NCBI RefSeq assembly: GCF_003555545.1
Contig: NZ_CP032157.1
Coordinates: 1,988,546 to 2,052,545 of the forward strand
From: Paraflavitalea soli
GTDB taxonomy: Bacteria; Bacteroidota; Bacteroidia; Chitinophagales; Chitinophagaceae
Direction: 5' to 3'
DNA length: 64,000 nucleotides
The first letter of the stretch is position 1. Each line of letters begins with the position of its first letter. This document shows, one piece after another, positions 37,428-45,451 of the stretch. The position numbers were made by a program, and so were the translations under genes. The notes beneath the pieces are model-generated. The model did no database searches and was not told the origin of the DNA. It saw only the letters and a program-made list of their open reading frames with translations.

Positions 37428-38807
37428 TTGAAGCTGTTGAAATCCTCTTTTTGGTTACACTCGATCTTTTATACCCTATTACAACGTTTTTCCCTCTTCT
37501 TTTTTGGAGCCGTTTCCTTCATGGTATTGGTGCGGGGTTTCTCCAAGCAACCACATGGCGTGGAAACCAATGGCGTTTGGGCCATGTACCTCACCATTAT
37601 GGCTTTGTTTGAAACCATCAAACAAGGGTTGTTGCGCAATCCCACCATTAAGTTCCTGGGCTTAACAGAATACGCCGGGAAGAAAAAGGAAGTGCAGTCC
37701 TCTGCCCTGGTCATCAATGTTGGTTGTTCCGTACTGGCGATCCTTTTATTCACAGTTGGTGGCGCCTGGTTGTCACATGTTTTTAAAATGCCCGACCTGA
37801 TCGATATGCTGGCCTGGAGCGCCCTGTTTGTCGTGCTGCTCGTTCCCTATAACCATTACGAAATATTACTGCAGGCGCATTACCAGTTTTCGAAGATATT
37901 CTGGGCTTACTTCATCCGCCAGGGCATCTTTTTTACCGGTGTTATCCTCCTCAGCTTTGTCTTCAGTGAATACCTTACCCTGCGCAACCTCGTATTGCTG
38001 CAGATCGGGGCCTTGCTGGCAGGTACAGCGGTCTTATACAGGGCTACCGCCCCTTATCGACTGCGCGGTTTTCATTATGATACCCATATCATGCGCAGGA
38101 TGTTCCATTTCGGCAAATACATTTTCGGCACCAACCTCTTTTCCAACCTGGCCCGGACTTTCGATCACTTTGTAACCGCTTCACTCCTGAGCCCCGCCAT
38201 GGGCGCCAAGTTCGTATCCTACTACAACATTGTAGGCCGGATCAACAACATGATCGATGTGCCCTCCCTCGCAGCTGCCGATGTATTGTTTCCCAAAAAT
38301 GTGGAAACACTCGAAACGGATGGACTGGGCAAAGTAAAATACTACCTCGAACGCATGATGGGCACCATACTCGCCCTGATCGTGCCCCTCTCGTTGTTCA
38401 TATTCCTGTTCCCCAAATTGATCATCTACATATTGGCCGGATCAGACTACCAGGAAGCTGTTCCCATCCTGCAACTGACCATTATGTTCAGCCTGGTGAG
38501 GCCCCTGGGTTTCCAGTTTGGCTCTACCATGGATGCCATTGGCAAACCCCAGGCTAATTTCTATGTGAGCGTTTGCCTCATGTTGTTCAACCTGGGCGCT
38601 ACTTATGCCGGCTTGTACTTCTTTGAAGGGATGGGCGCCGCCTATGCAACCGTGGCATTCAATATCGTATCAGCTTTTGTATTGCTGGCCATCCTCAAAA
38701 AGTATGTAAAAGTGGAGGTGCGGAATATTGGTAAATACATGCTCCAAGCCTATAAAGACCTGTTTGGCTTTGCCCGCAAAAAACTGATCAAGCCCAGTGG
38801 ATCTTAA
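37428..38807 (+). CDS. Polysaccharide flippase (MOP/Wzx-like membrane protein)
   Basis: 459 residues with 12-14 hydrophobic segments spread along the chain, as in O-antigen/teichoic-acid flippases of the MOP superfamily. The start must be TTG at 37428: the nearest upstream ATG (37420) runs into TGA after three codons, and the first internal Met lies after the first membrane segment begins. Likely moves lipid-linked sugars across the inner membrane. The last codons overlap the next gene, and a methyltransferase and glycosyltransferase are close by, so a surface-glycan role is likely. Confidence 0.88.
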   Translation: MKLLKSSFWLHSIFYTLLQRFSLFFFGAVSFMVLVRGFSKQPHGVETNGVWAMYLTIMALFETIKQGLLRNPTIKFLGLTEYAGKKKEVQSSALVINVGCSVLAILLFTVGGAWLSHVFKMPDLIDMLAWSALFVVLLVPYNHYEILLQAHYQFSKIFWAYFIRQGIFFTGVILLSFVFSEYLTLRNLVLLQIGALLAGTAVLYRATAPYRLRGFHYDTHIMRRMFHFGKYIFGTNLFSNLARTFDHFVTASLLSPAMGAKFVSYYNIVGRINNMIDVPSLAAADVLFPKNVETLETDGLGKVKYYLERMMGTILALIVPLSLFIFLFPKLIIYILAGSDYQEAVPILQLTIMFSLVRPLGFQFGSTMDAIGKPQANFYVSVCLMLFNLGATYAGLYFFEGMGAAYATVAFNIVSAFVLLAILKKYVKVEVRNIGKYMLQAYKDLFGFARKKLIKPSGS

Positions 38808-39309
38808 AAGCGCCATACTCGAAAAGCATTCCAAAGAACAGACCGACAAGATCGTGCGCTATGTAGGGCACGACAAAACGCGGTTCAATGCACTGATGAA
38901 GATATTCCTGGAAGGCGATAAACTGTTGCAGCAAAGGGCAGGCTGGCCTTTGAGTTATTGTGCGCAGGCCCACCCGGCATTGGCACAGCCCCACCTGGGC
39001 AAGCTATTGAAATTGCTGGAAAGAAAAGATGTACACAATGCAGTGACCCGCAATATTGTGCGCCTGTTGCAGGATGTAACCATCCCTCCACGTTACCAGG
39101 GCCAGGTAATGAATATTTGTTTTGATTTTATTGCCGACCCGCAACAACTGGCTGCTGTCAAAGCATTTTCTTTGACCATCCTGGAACACCTGGCAGACAG
39201 CTACCCCGATATTATTCCTGAATTGAAGCTGATCATTGAAGAACGCTGGCCGCAAGAGACACCCGCTTTTCACTCCCGCGCCCGGAAGATCCTGAAAAAA
39301 TATAAATAA
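38797..39309 (+). CDS. Helical-repeat (HEAT-like) protein, unknown function
   Basis: 170 residues, all helical, with HEAT/armadillo-like pairs (LLKLLERKDVHNAVTRNIVR, AVKAFSLTILEHLADSYPD, RARKILKKYK). It starts at GTG, overlapping the flippase stop by 11 bases, so it is translationally coupled. No catalytic motif. A protein-interaction role is the most that can be said. Confidence 0.75.
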   Translation: MDLKSAILEKHSKEQTDKIVRYVGHDKTRFNALMKIFLEGDKLLQQRAGWPLSYCAQAHPALAQPHLGKLLKLLERKDVHNAVTRNIVRLLQDVTIPPRYQGQVMNICFDFIADPQQLAAVKAFSLTILEHLADSYPDIIPELKLIIEERWPQETPAFHSRARKILKKYK

Positions 39310-39334
39310 AGGTAATAGGATTTAGCCATTAGCA

Positions 39335-39364
39335 TTTAGCTAATACCTAAAAGCTAACACCTAA
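39335..39364. repeat. AGCTAATACCTAAAAGCTAA-type intergenic repeat
   Basis: Short A/T-rich degenerate repeat related to 22663-22693, in the gap between two convergent genes. Confidence 0.35.
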
Positions 39365-39373
39365 TTCCTGTTT

Positions 39374-40327
39374 TTACATTTTAAATGCATAGATCATACC
39401 CATATCCTTGATGGTGTGCGTAGGCCTTGGGAACACAACACTGGCAAAACCATTGGCGGTAAGCAATTTTTCCAATGGTTCATACCCCTTGAAATGCCAT
39501 TCGATGATGATCACTTTGATCTTAGGCAGCAATCCACTTCCATCCAGTTTTTCCAGTATCTCATATTCCGCTCCCTCACAATCCAGTTTGAGGAACAATT
39601 CTTCAGACGGATGATTGGTGAATATTTCCTGTACAACTTCCTGGATATCCCTGATCTGTACAGTAACGGTTTTAACGGCATCCGTATCCAGGTGCTGCAG
39701 TACAAAATCGGTGGTACTCTTGGTGGCGCTGTCCACATTGCTGAGCGGGATCACCAGGTCGGAGGTACTGCCTCCGGCGCCCAGGTTATACGGTACTATT
39801 TTATGGTTGATGGCGGGATTGAGGTTAAAATTGGCAACGGCGGCATCATACGTTTCTTTGAATGGCTCAAAGCCGTACACTTTTTGTACGTTACTCATAT
39901 GGGCAAAATATAGGGAAGCCACGCCCACATTCATGCCTACGTCGCATACCACCAGGCTTTTATTGTAATGCAGGCTATACAGCCCTTCAATAAAAAGCTC
40001 GCTGGCCACATAGTAGTTTTCGAAGGAATCGACCTTCACCCTTACCCCGTCCCAGGTAATGTAAACCTCTTTACCTGCGGTATCGATCTTTACCTGGTCG
40101 TGGTTAACGATGGTCAGCAGCAGGTCGAAGCTGGATTTGCAGGGTGCGATCTGGTCGATGGTAAAAGCCTGTCCGGTCTTATTGATCACAATTTTGCCAT
40201 CCTTGACAGATATCTCCTGTATTCTATCCAGGGGGAAGCCATCTTTGGCCAGAAAATGAGCGATGGACCAGTTCTTGAACTTGAGAAAAAAATACAACAG
40301 GTAAAGGGACTTAACGAGCTTTTTCAT
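39374..40327 (-). CDS. FkbM-family methyltransferase
   Basis: 317 residues. SAM-binding Rossmann core from about residue 125: VVCDVGMNVGVASLYFA (glycine motif I), KVYGFEPFKETYDAAVANF, and FLKLDCEGAEYEILEKL, the signature of the FkbM family, which O-methylates sugars and other small molecules. The N-terminal 120 residues are less conserved and may bind the acceptor. Convergent with the helical-repeat gene and divergent from the glycosyltransferase; likely modifies the surface glycan built by its neighbours (inference). Confidence 0.9.
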   Translation of the reverse strand: MKKLVKSLYLLYFFLKFKNWSIAHFLAKDGFPLDRIQEISVKDGKIVINKTGQAFTIDQIAPCKSSFDLLLTIVNHDQVKIDTAGKEVYITWDGVRVKVDSFENYYVASELFIEGLYSLHYNKSLVVCDVGMNVGVASLYFAHMSNVQKVYGFEPFKETYDAAVANFNLNPAINHKIVPYNLGAGGSTSDLVIPLSNVDSATKSTTDFVLQHLDTDAVKTVTVQIRDIQEVVQEIFTNHPSEELFLKLDCEGAEYEILEKLDGSGLLPKIKVIIIEWHFKGYEPLEKLLTANGFASVVFPRPTHTIKDMGMIYAFKM

Positions 40328-40513
40328 GGTAAGTTATTATTAATACAGGGTAGGAAATCGGAGAAAGCTCTTCGATAGGTATGTGGAAGGCTGCCCAAGA
40401 TAAGGAATTAAACCTTTAATTAAATGGGTAATATGGTTGCGTTGGCCAGGCAGCTATATAAAAATCATGATTTATCGATTATCTTTCCGCCGCGTATTAA
40501 GCGGAAAACTATT

Positions 40514-41539
40514 ATGAAGATCGCATTTACAACCTGCACCAATAGCTGGGTGCCCTTTGCCAGGGTGGTAGGCAAAACCCTATTGGAGCACAATCCCGAC
40601 TATCAATATTATATCTGTATTACCGATAAAAAGGAAGCCGACATGGACCCTTTTTATGAAGGATTCAACATCGTGCCCTGCGATCAGATCGGCATGGAAG
40701 GGCTGGACGACATGGTACTGCGGTATGGGATCAATATCAAAAATGCCCTGAAGCCATTTTACCTTGAATATTTCTCCAAAAAGTTCCCGGAAGCAGAACA
40801 TATCTTTTTCATCGATCCGGATATGATGATCTTTGATAAACTGACGGAAATAGAACGGCTGCACCGGGAGTCGGACATATTGATATTTCCGCACCTGCTA
40901 AAGCCCCAGCCTTTTGATGGTAAGCACCCCAATGAGATCTCCTACCTCTCCACCGGTACTTATAACCTGGGATTGATCTCCATCAAAGTGAATGAAAATA
41001 CCATGCGTTTTATTGAGTGGTGGCGGGAAAGGCTACGCGAATACTGCTATTTCGATTGGAAAGCCGGCCTGTTCTCCGACCAGAAATGGATCAACCTGGC
41101 GCCGGTATTCTTTGATAAGGTAGCCAATGTAAAACACCCCGGCTACAATATCGGTTACTGGAACCTGCATGAGAGGACCTGCACCAGAGAAAACGGAAAA
41201 GTGATGGTGAACAAGGAGTTTCCCCTGGTGATCTACCACTTCAGTAATATCAATATCCGCAACCATAAATTATTCGATACCCAACAAAACAGGTATACGG
41301 AAGCCGATGTGCCGCTGTTGATGGAATTGTTTGAGCAATATCGTTCACTATCGTTGGCCGAAGGGTATGAAAAAACAATCGGCAAACCCTGTTATTATGC
41401 CCAGGTGCATGCTGCTTATCACAGGGCAGAGAGCCGTAAAACCCTAAAAGGAAGGATCAAGCTATGGGTGAAAGCCAATTTCCCCAAGAGCTTCCGGGCA
41501 AAGCTGAAGAAAACCATGTCGGGATTTATGGAAGGATAG
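40514..41539 (+). CDS. GT-A type glycosyltransferase
   Basis: 341 residues from the ATG at 40514; the frame extends 30 codons further up, but that part is not family-like. N-terminus MKIAFTTCTNSWVPFARVVG fits a GT-A nucleotide-binding strand; FFIDPDMMIFDKL holds a DxD-type motif for metal-sugar nucleotide binding, and DQKWINLAPVFF, GYNIGYWN and HFSNI are further conserved patches of this GT8-like group. Basic C-terminus, likely membrane-peripheral. The acceptor and sugar are unknown. The IS element lies 35 bases downstream but the gene is intact. Confidence 0.85.
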   Translation: MKIAFTTCTNSWVPFARVVGKTLLEHNPDYQYYICITDKKEADMDPFYEGFNIVPCDQIGMEGLDDMVLRYGINIKNALKPFYLEYFSKKFPEAEHIFFIDPDMMIFDKLTEIERLHRESDILIFPHLLKPQPFDGKHPNEISYLSTGTYNLGLISIKVNENTMRFIEWWRERLREYCYFDWKAGLFSDQKWINLAPVFFDKVANVKHPGYNIGYWNLHERTCTRENGKVMVNKEFPLVIYHFSNINIRNHKLFDTQQNRYTEADVPLLMELFEQYRSLSLAEGYEKTIGKPCYYAQVHAAYHRAESRKTLKGRIKLWVKANFPKSFRAKLKKTMSGFMEG

Positions 41540-41573
41540 GAAAAGCGGCGAGCTCCCAGCTACGAGCCATTGC

Positions 41574-42967
41574 TGTCCGGTAAAAAATCAGACTGGTAAA
41601 TATTTCCCTGATATTTGGGGCTTACAGGGCAAAAATGAACGTTTTAGTATTTGCAGGCCCCCTATGTGTCAAACAACAGGGGCCTTTGTTTTCTATGCTT
41701 AGGTGCTTTAGCCTTCGTAAAAGTGACTTCTCCGGTGATCGAAGAAAGGATTTAAGGTCCATGTAGGTCATCAGGTTTATCCGTACAAGGGCAACCATAT
41801 TTGAGAATGACATAGCAGATCTGCAGCCCTGTCTGATCACCTTTAAAAGCAGGTCCGCTATCAAGACGCACCATATTTGTATCTTAATGGCATTAGCATT
41901 ATCGCCCAGAAAATACTGTAAAGGATAATTTTGCTTGATCCGCTTGAAGAACGTTTCGATTTGCCAGCGCTGGCGGTAATAGTTGGCAATGGTCAATGGA
42001 TCCAGCTCTGTATTGTTAGTGAGGAACTGATATTGTTTTTGGGTGCCGGGATCTATATAAGTGATCAATCGGGCGGGGACCTGCACAGCCTTTTTTAAGT
42101 AGGTGTATCCCAGCATGATCAAATGATCATCCTGAACACCCAACTGTTGCTGATCGACACTTACCAGCCGTTGCTCAAGCACCTGGTAAACTGAACGACT
42201 GTATAGACGGGTGACGAAGGTCACTTCATCGCCGATAAAGCGGTTGTAGGTCCGATAATCACAATATCCCTTATCAAAAACTATTACTGATCCTTTGGCA
42301 AGCTGTACCTCTTTAAGGAAGGTAACATCGCTTTGGGCAGCAGGACTATAACGGATCATTACAGGGGTGTCCCGCTCACTATGCAACAGTGTATGAACTT
42401 TGATACCTCCTTTACGTCTGCCATCCTTGCAGGACAGACCGGATGCCTTTAATATCTCCTGAAACAGCGCAATGCTGGTTGAATCAAAAATATAAAGGTT
42501 ACCCTGCTTGTTTTGCTGCCGGCTGTCCGGTAAAATACGCTCATAGCGAGCCAGCAGATCGAAGTAGATCTTTTCAAATACCTTCTCACTACGTCGTTTA
42601 TTGGCGTCAGAAAGCGTGCTTCTGCGGGGATGGGCCTTCAGACCCAGATGACAAATGCGTTGTTCCCAGGCTAACAGGCCGGTAGTCACCTCGCGTAATG
42701 AATCACAGCGATTTAAAATCGCGTACAGCATGGTCACCAGGTGCTCATAGGTCCCGAATGATTTACAATAACGATCGGCATTACAGGAGCGGCCAAGTGC
42801 CTTCACTCGTCCACGGGATATGTGAGAAAGAATCTGATTAAAGATCGGCTGTCCGGTAAAAAAATTACCTTTACTCATCGGTTATTTTTTGGTGTGGTAA
42901 CTTAAAAATACCGACGGGAGGCTGAAAAGCCTCTTTTTTATGTCTAACTCGTACCTTTTACCGGACA
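41574..42967. mobile_element. IS4-family insertion sequence, about 1.39 kb
   Basis: Terminal inverted repeats TGTCCGGTAAAA (41574-41585) and TTTTACCGGACA (42956-42967) bracket one transposase gene. No direct target duplication is visible. The left and right flanks are themselves inverted copies (AGCTACGAGCCATT on the left, AATGGCTACGAGC on the right), so the element seems to sit in a palindromic intergenic sequence. Extra copies of CTGTCCGGTAAAA occur inside at 42523 and 42849. Confidence 0.85.
41622..42878 (-). CDS. IS4-family DDE transposase
   Basis: 418 residues. DDE motifs: YIFDSTSIALF (first Asp), IVFDKGYCDYRTY (second Asp) and YRQRWQIETFFKRIKQ (Tyr-x2-Arg-x3-Glu-x6-Lys signature of IS4, with the Glu). 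N-terminal DUF4372-like DNA-binding region (GNFFTGQPIFNQILSHI). Full length with no frameshift, so probably active. A hairpin (GAGGCTGAAAAGCCTC then T run, 42918-42940) stands upstream of its start. Confidence 0.95.
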   Translation of the reverse strand: MSKGNFFTGQPIFNQILSHISRGRVKALGRSCNADRYCKSFGTYEHLVTMLYAILNRCDSLREVTTGLLAWEQRICHLGLKAHPRRSTLSDANKRRSEKVFEKIYFDLLARYERILPDSRQQNKQGNLYIFDSTSIALFQEILKASGLSCKDGRRKGGIKVHTLLHSERDTPVMIRYSPAAQSDVTFLKEVQLAKGSVIVFDKGYCDYRTYNRFIGDEVTFVTRLYSRSVYQVLEQRLVSVDQQQLGVQDDHLIMLGYTYLKKAVQVPARLITYIDPGTQKQYQFLTNNTELDPLTIANYYRQRWQIETFFKRIKQNYPLQYFLGDNANAIKIQIWCVLIADLLLKVIRQGCRSAMSFSNMVALVRINLMTYMDLKSFLRSPEKSLLRRLKHLSIENKGPCCLTHRGPANTKTFIFAL

Positions 42968-42990
42968 CTAATGGCTACGAGCCGCGAGCT

Positions 42991-43020
42991 GTCGAAAACG
43001 ATACACATATCGGTTTCGAC
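42991..43020. other. Long hairpin downstream of the NtrC-like gene
   Basis: GTCGAAAACGAT and ATCGGTTTCGAC pair over 12 bp with one mismatch and a 6-base loop, 30 bases after the stop of the minus-strand regulator. No T run, so a terminator role is uncertain. Confidence 0.4.
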
Positions 43021-43049
43021 GCAAACGGTTTTAGCTCGTTGCTCACAGC

Positions 43050-44213
43050 TTATTTTTTCGGTAGTACATAGGTCTGTACATCCTCTTTTACGATCGTTTT
43101 GCCCGACAGGATGATCAGCCGTTCCACTACATTGCGGAGTTCGCGGATATTACCCGTCCAGTTATGTTCTTTCAGGGCATCAAGCGCATCCTTGTCAATC
43201 GCTTTTTTGGCAATGCCATAATCGGCACAGATATCACCCAGGAATTTGTCCACCAATAAGGGAATATCATCCCGGCGGTCATTGAGCGATGGTACGTGGA
43301 TAATGATCACACTTAAACGGTGGTATAGATCGAGCCGGAAATTCTTTTCATCTACTTCCTGCAGCAGGTCTTTATTGGTGGCAGCGATCACCCGTACATC
43401 CACACTGATGTCTTTGTCTCCCCCCACCCTGGTAATCTTTCCTTCCTGTAAGGCCCGCAGTACTTTGGCCTGCGCGCTCAGGCTCATATCGCCTATTTCA
43501 TCGAGGAATAAAGTACCGCCATGGGCCTGTTCAAACTTACCAATACGTTGTTTTACCGCAGAGGTAAAGGAGCCTTTTTCATGACCAAACAGTTCGCTTT
43601 CGATGAGCTCGCTGGGAATGGCTGCACAGTTTACTTCGATCAGCGGACCTGTTACGCGGTTACTTTTTTCATGTACCCACCGGGCCACCAGTTCTTTACC
43701 CACTCCGTTTTCGCCGGTCACCAATATCCGGGCATCAGTAGGAGCCACTTTATCGATGGTTTCCTTGATGAGGGCGATCGGGCCCGACTCACCGATCATT
43801 TCCTCCACTTTGCTCACCTTGCGCTTCAGCACTTTGGTTTCCGCCACCAGGTTGGTTTTGTCCATGGCATTGCGGATAGTGATAAGCAGGCGGTTCAGAT
43901 CGGGTGGTTTGGAGATATAATCATAGGCGCCCTTCTTAACGGCCTCCACAGCCGTTTCGATGGTGCCGTGACCGGAGATCATGATCACAGGTACATCCGG
44001 ATTGGCTTCCCGGGCTTTATCCAGGAACTCAATACCGTCCAGTTTGGGCATTTTGATATCACACAATACCACATCGTAACTCTTTTCCTTGAATCGCTTC
44101 AAGCCCTCTTCCCCATCACCCGCTTCATCAATCTTGTACCCTTCATAGGAGAGGATTTCGCTCAGTGTTTTACGGATAGCCTTTTCGTCGTCGATAATTA
44201 ATATGTTTGACAT
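43050..44213 (-). CDS. NtrC-like response regulator without a DNA-binding domain
   Basis: 387 residues. Receiver (DDE 8-10, phospho-Asp52 in VVLCDIKMPK), linker helix, then sigma-54 activator AAA+ domain: Walker A GENGVGKE, GSFTSA in place of GAFTGA, Walker B GGTLFLDEIGD, sensor II NWTGNIRELRNVVERL. The chain ends only about 25 residues after the AAA+ lid (TYVLPKK), so the usual Fis-type helix-turn-helix is absent. It may activate from solution or regulate something other than sigma-54 RNA polymerase. No kinase is adjacent. Confidence 0.9.
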   Translation of the reverse strand: MSNILIIDDEKAIRKTLSEILSYEGYKIDEAGDGEEGLKRFKEKSYDVVLCDIKMPKLDGIEFLDKAREANPDVPVIMISGHGTIETAVEAVKKGAYDYISKPPDLNRLLITIRNAMDKTNLVAETKVLKRKVSKVEEMIGESGPIALIKETIDKVAPTDARILVTGENGVGKELVARWVHEKSNRVTGPLIEVNCAAIPSELIESELFGHEKGSFTSAVKQRIGKFEQAHGGTLFLDEIGDMSLSAQAKVLRALQEGKITRVGGDKDISVDVRVIAATNKDLLQEVDEKNFRLDLYHRLSVIIIHVPSLNDRRDDIPLLVDKFLGDICADYGIAKKAIDKDALDALKEHNWTGNIRELRNVVERLIILSGKTIVKEDVQTYVLPKK

Positions 44214-44280
44214 ATGCTTAACAGTCTTTTGCTATGGAAAAATAGATCCTGTTCATCTCAGCTAACTAAACCCAAAAATA

Positions 44281-45072
44281 ATGATATGTATTGACCGCAG
44301 GGCTGCTAATTTTTCTATCCTCCTGTCAATTATCCTGCCGTTTTTGAGCAGTTGCCAGGATATTGCCGGTCAGCCGGCCATAAAGTCAGTTGCCACGTCC
44401 CCCGCCATGCTCCACAAGGTATCGGATATCGCACTGCCAGCGGGCTATAGCCGAATAGATGGCCGCGACTCCTCTTTTGCCAGATGGCTTAGACAATTGC
44501 CCCTGAAAGCCGACAACAAAGTATATCTCTATAATGGGAATCTGAAAGTCAATCAGGCCGCCCAGTATGCCGTGCTGGACATACCCATTGGCAAAAAAGA
44601 CCTGCAGCAATGTGCCGATGCCGTGATGCGCCTGCGGGCAGAATACTTCTACCGCCGGGGGCAGTTTGACCGGATCTGGTTTACTGATAACAACGGAAAG
44701 AAATACGCCTGTCCGGCAGGTGCAGACCAGGCCAGGTTTGAGAAATACCTGGAAAATGTATATGCCTGGTGCGGTACCCTTTCGCTGGAAAAGCAACTGA
44801 AGCGGGTGCCTTCATTTAGCGATATTCAGCCCGGTGATGTGTTGATCAAGGGAGGCTCACCCGGTCATGCAGTGATAGTGATGGATGTAGCGATCAATAA
44901 GACAGGCGGAAAGATCTACCTGCTGGCGCAAAGCTACATGCCAGCTCAAAGCATTCATATCTTAAAAAATCCCATAGATGAGGCATCAGGTCCCTGGTAC
45001 AAAGCAGGCAATGAGCAGGTTATAGAAACACCGGAATGGAGCTTCACCCAACAGCAATTACGGCGTTGGTAG
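44281..45072 (+). CDS. DUF4846 lipoprotein
   Basis: 263 residues. Lipoprotein-like signal (LLSIILPFLSSC, Cys about residue 25). The domain has AQYAVLDIPIGKKDLQQCADAVMRLRAEY, YAWCGTLSLEKQL and PGHAVIVMDVA, the DUF4846 pattern; the Cys and His suggest an NlpC/P60-like papain fold, though no activity is established. Likely in the cell envelope. Divergent from the NtrC-like gene with 67 bases between starts. Confidence 0.85.
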   Translation: MICIDRRAANFSILLSIILPFLSSCQDIAGQPAIKSVATSPAMLHKVSDIALPAGYSRIDGRDSSFARWLRQLPLKADNKVYLYNGNLKVNQAAQYAVLDIPIGKKDLQQCADAVMRLRAEYFYRRGQFDRIWFTDNNGKKYACPAGADQARFEKYLENVYAWCGTLSLEKQLKRVPSFSDIQPGDVLIKGGSPGHAVIVMDVAINKTGGKIYLLAQSYMPAQSIHILKNPIDEASGPWYKAGNEQVIETPEWSFTQQQLRRW

Positions 45073-45177
45073 AAGAACTTCGTAAAAGTCCTATTGCAAA
45101 AGTTAACACAGACTATTACTTTAGTACCAGCATCATCCTTTGAAAAAACTATTATTTAATCCCAAAAAAGTGTCCCT

Positions 45178-45315
45178 ATGAAGGCTCAGATCAATGTTCA
45201 GAACCCCTCTGTCAGCAAAACTGTTATGCGTTTAACTCTTTTAGGAGGTATTCTTTTAGCCGGTGTTTACGCTTTCCTAATGCTTTGTTCTTCCGCAATC
45301 AAAATTATCGAATAG
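45178..45315 (+). CDS. 45-residue single-pass membrane peptide
   Basis: ATG at 45178, stop TAG at 45313. Polar N-terminus (MKAQINVQNPSVSKTVMR) then one hydrophobic segment (LTLLGGILLAGVYAFLMLC) and a short tail. A strong terminator follows 26 bases later, which supports an expressed gene. Function unknown. Confidence 0.5.
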   Translation: MKAQINVQNPSVSKTVMRLTLLGGILLAGVYAFLMLCSSAIKIIE

Positions 45316-45341
45316 GTCGGATGACCGTATAGCAAGCAAAA

Positions 45342-45370
45342 AAATGCCGGACCATAAGCCGGCATTTTGT
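45342..45370 (+). terminator. Terminator after the 45-residue membrane peptide
   Basis: AAATGCCGG-ACCATAAG-CCGGCATTT, 9-bp stem, followed by TTGTCTTTT. It can also act on the minus strand because the left side carries an A run. Confidence 0.8.
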
Positions 45371-45385
45371 CTTTTCATTATTTAA

Positions 45386-45447
45386 TGTCAGGCTGAGCTT
45401 GTCGAAGCCCTGCAATGGGATCACCCTTCGATAAACTCAGGGTGACA
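45386..45447. repeat. Palindromic form of the dispersed GTCAGCCTGAG repeat
   Basis: TGTCAGGCTGAGCTTGTCGA (45386) and its inverted partner TTCGATAAACTCAGGGTGAC (from 45427) face each other with a short spacer, able to form a long imperfect hairpin. Half-units occur at 15533, 19737 and 19769. Confidence 0.7.
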
Positions 45448-45451
45448 TGGT

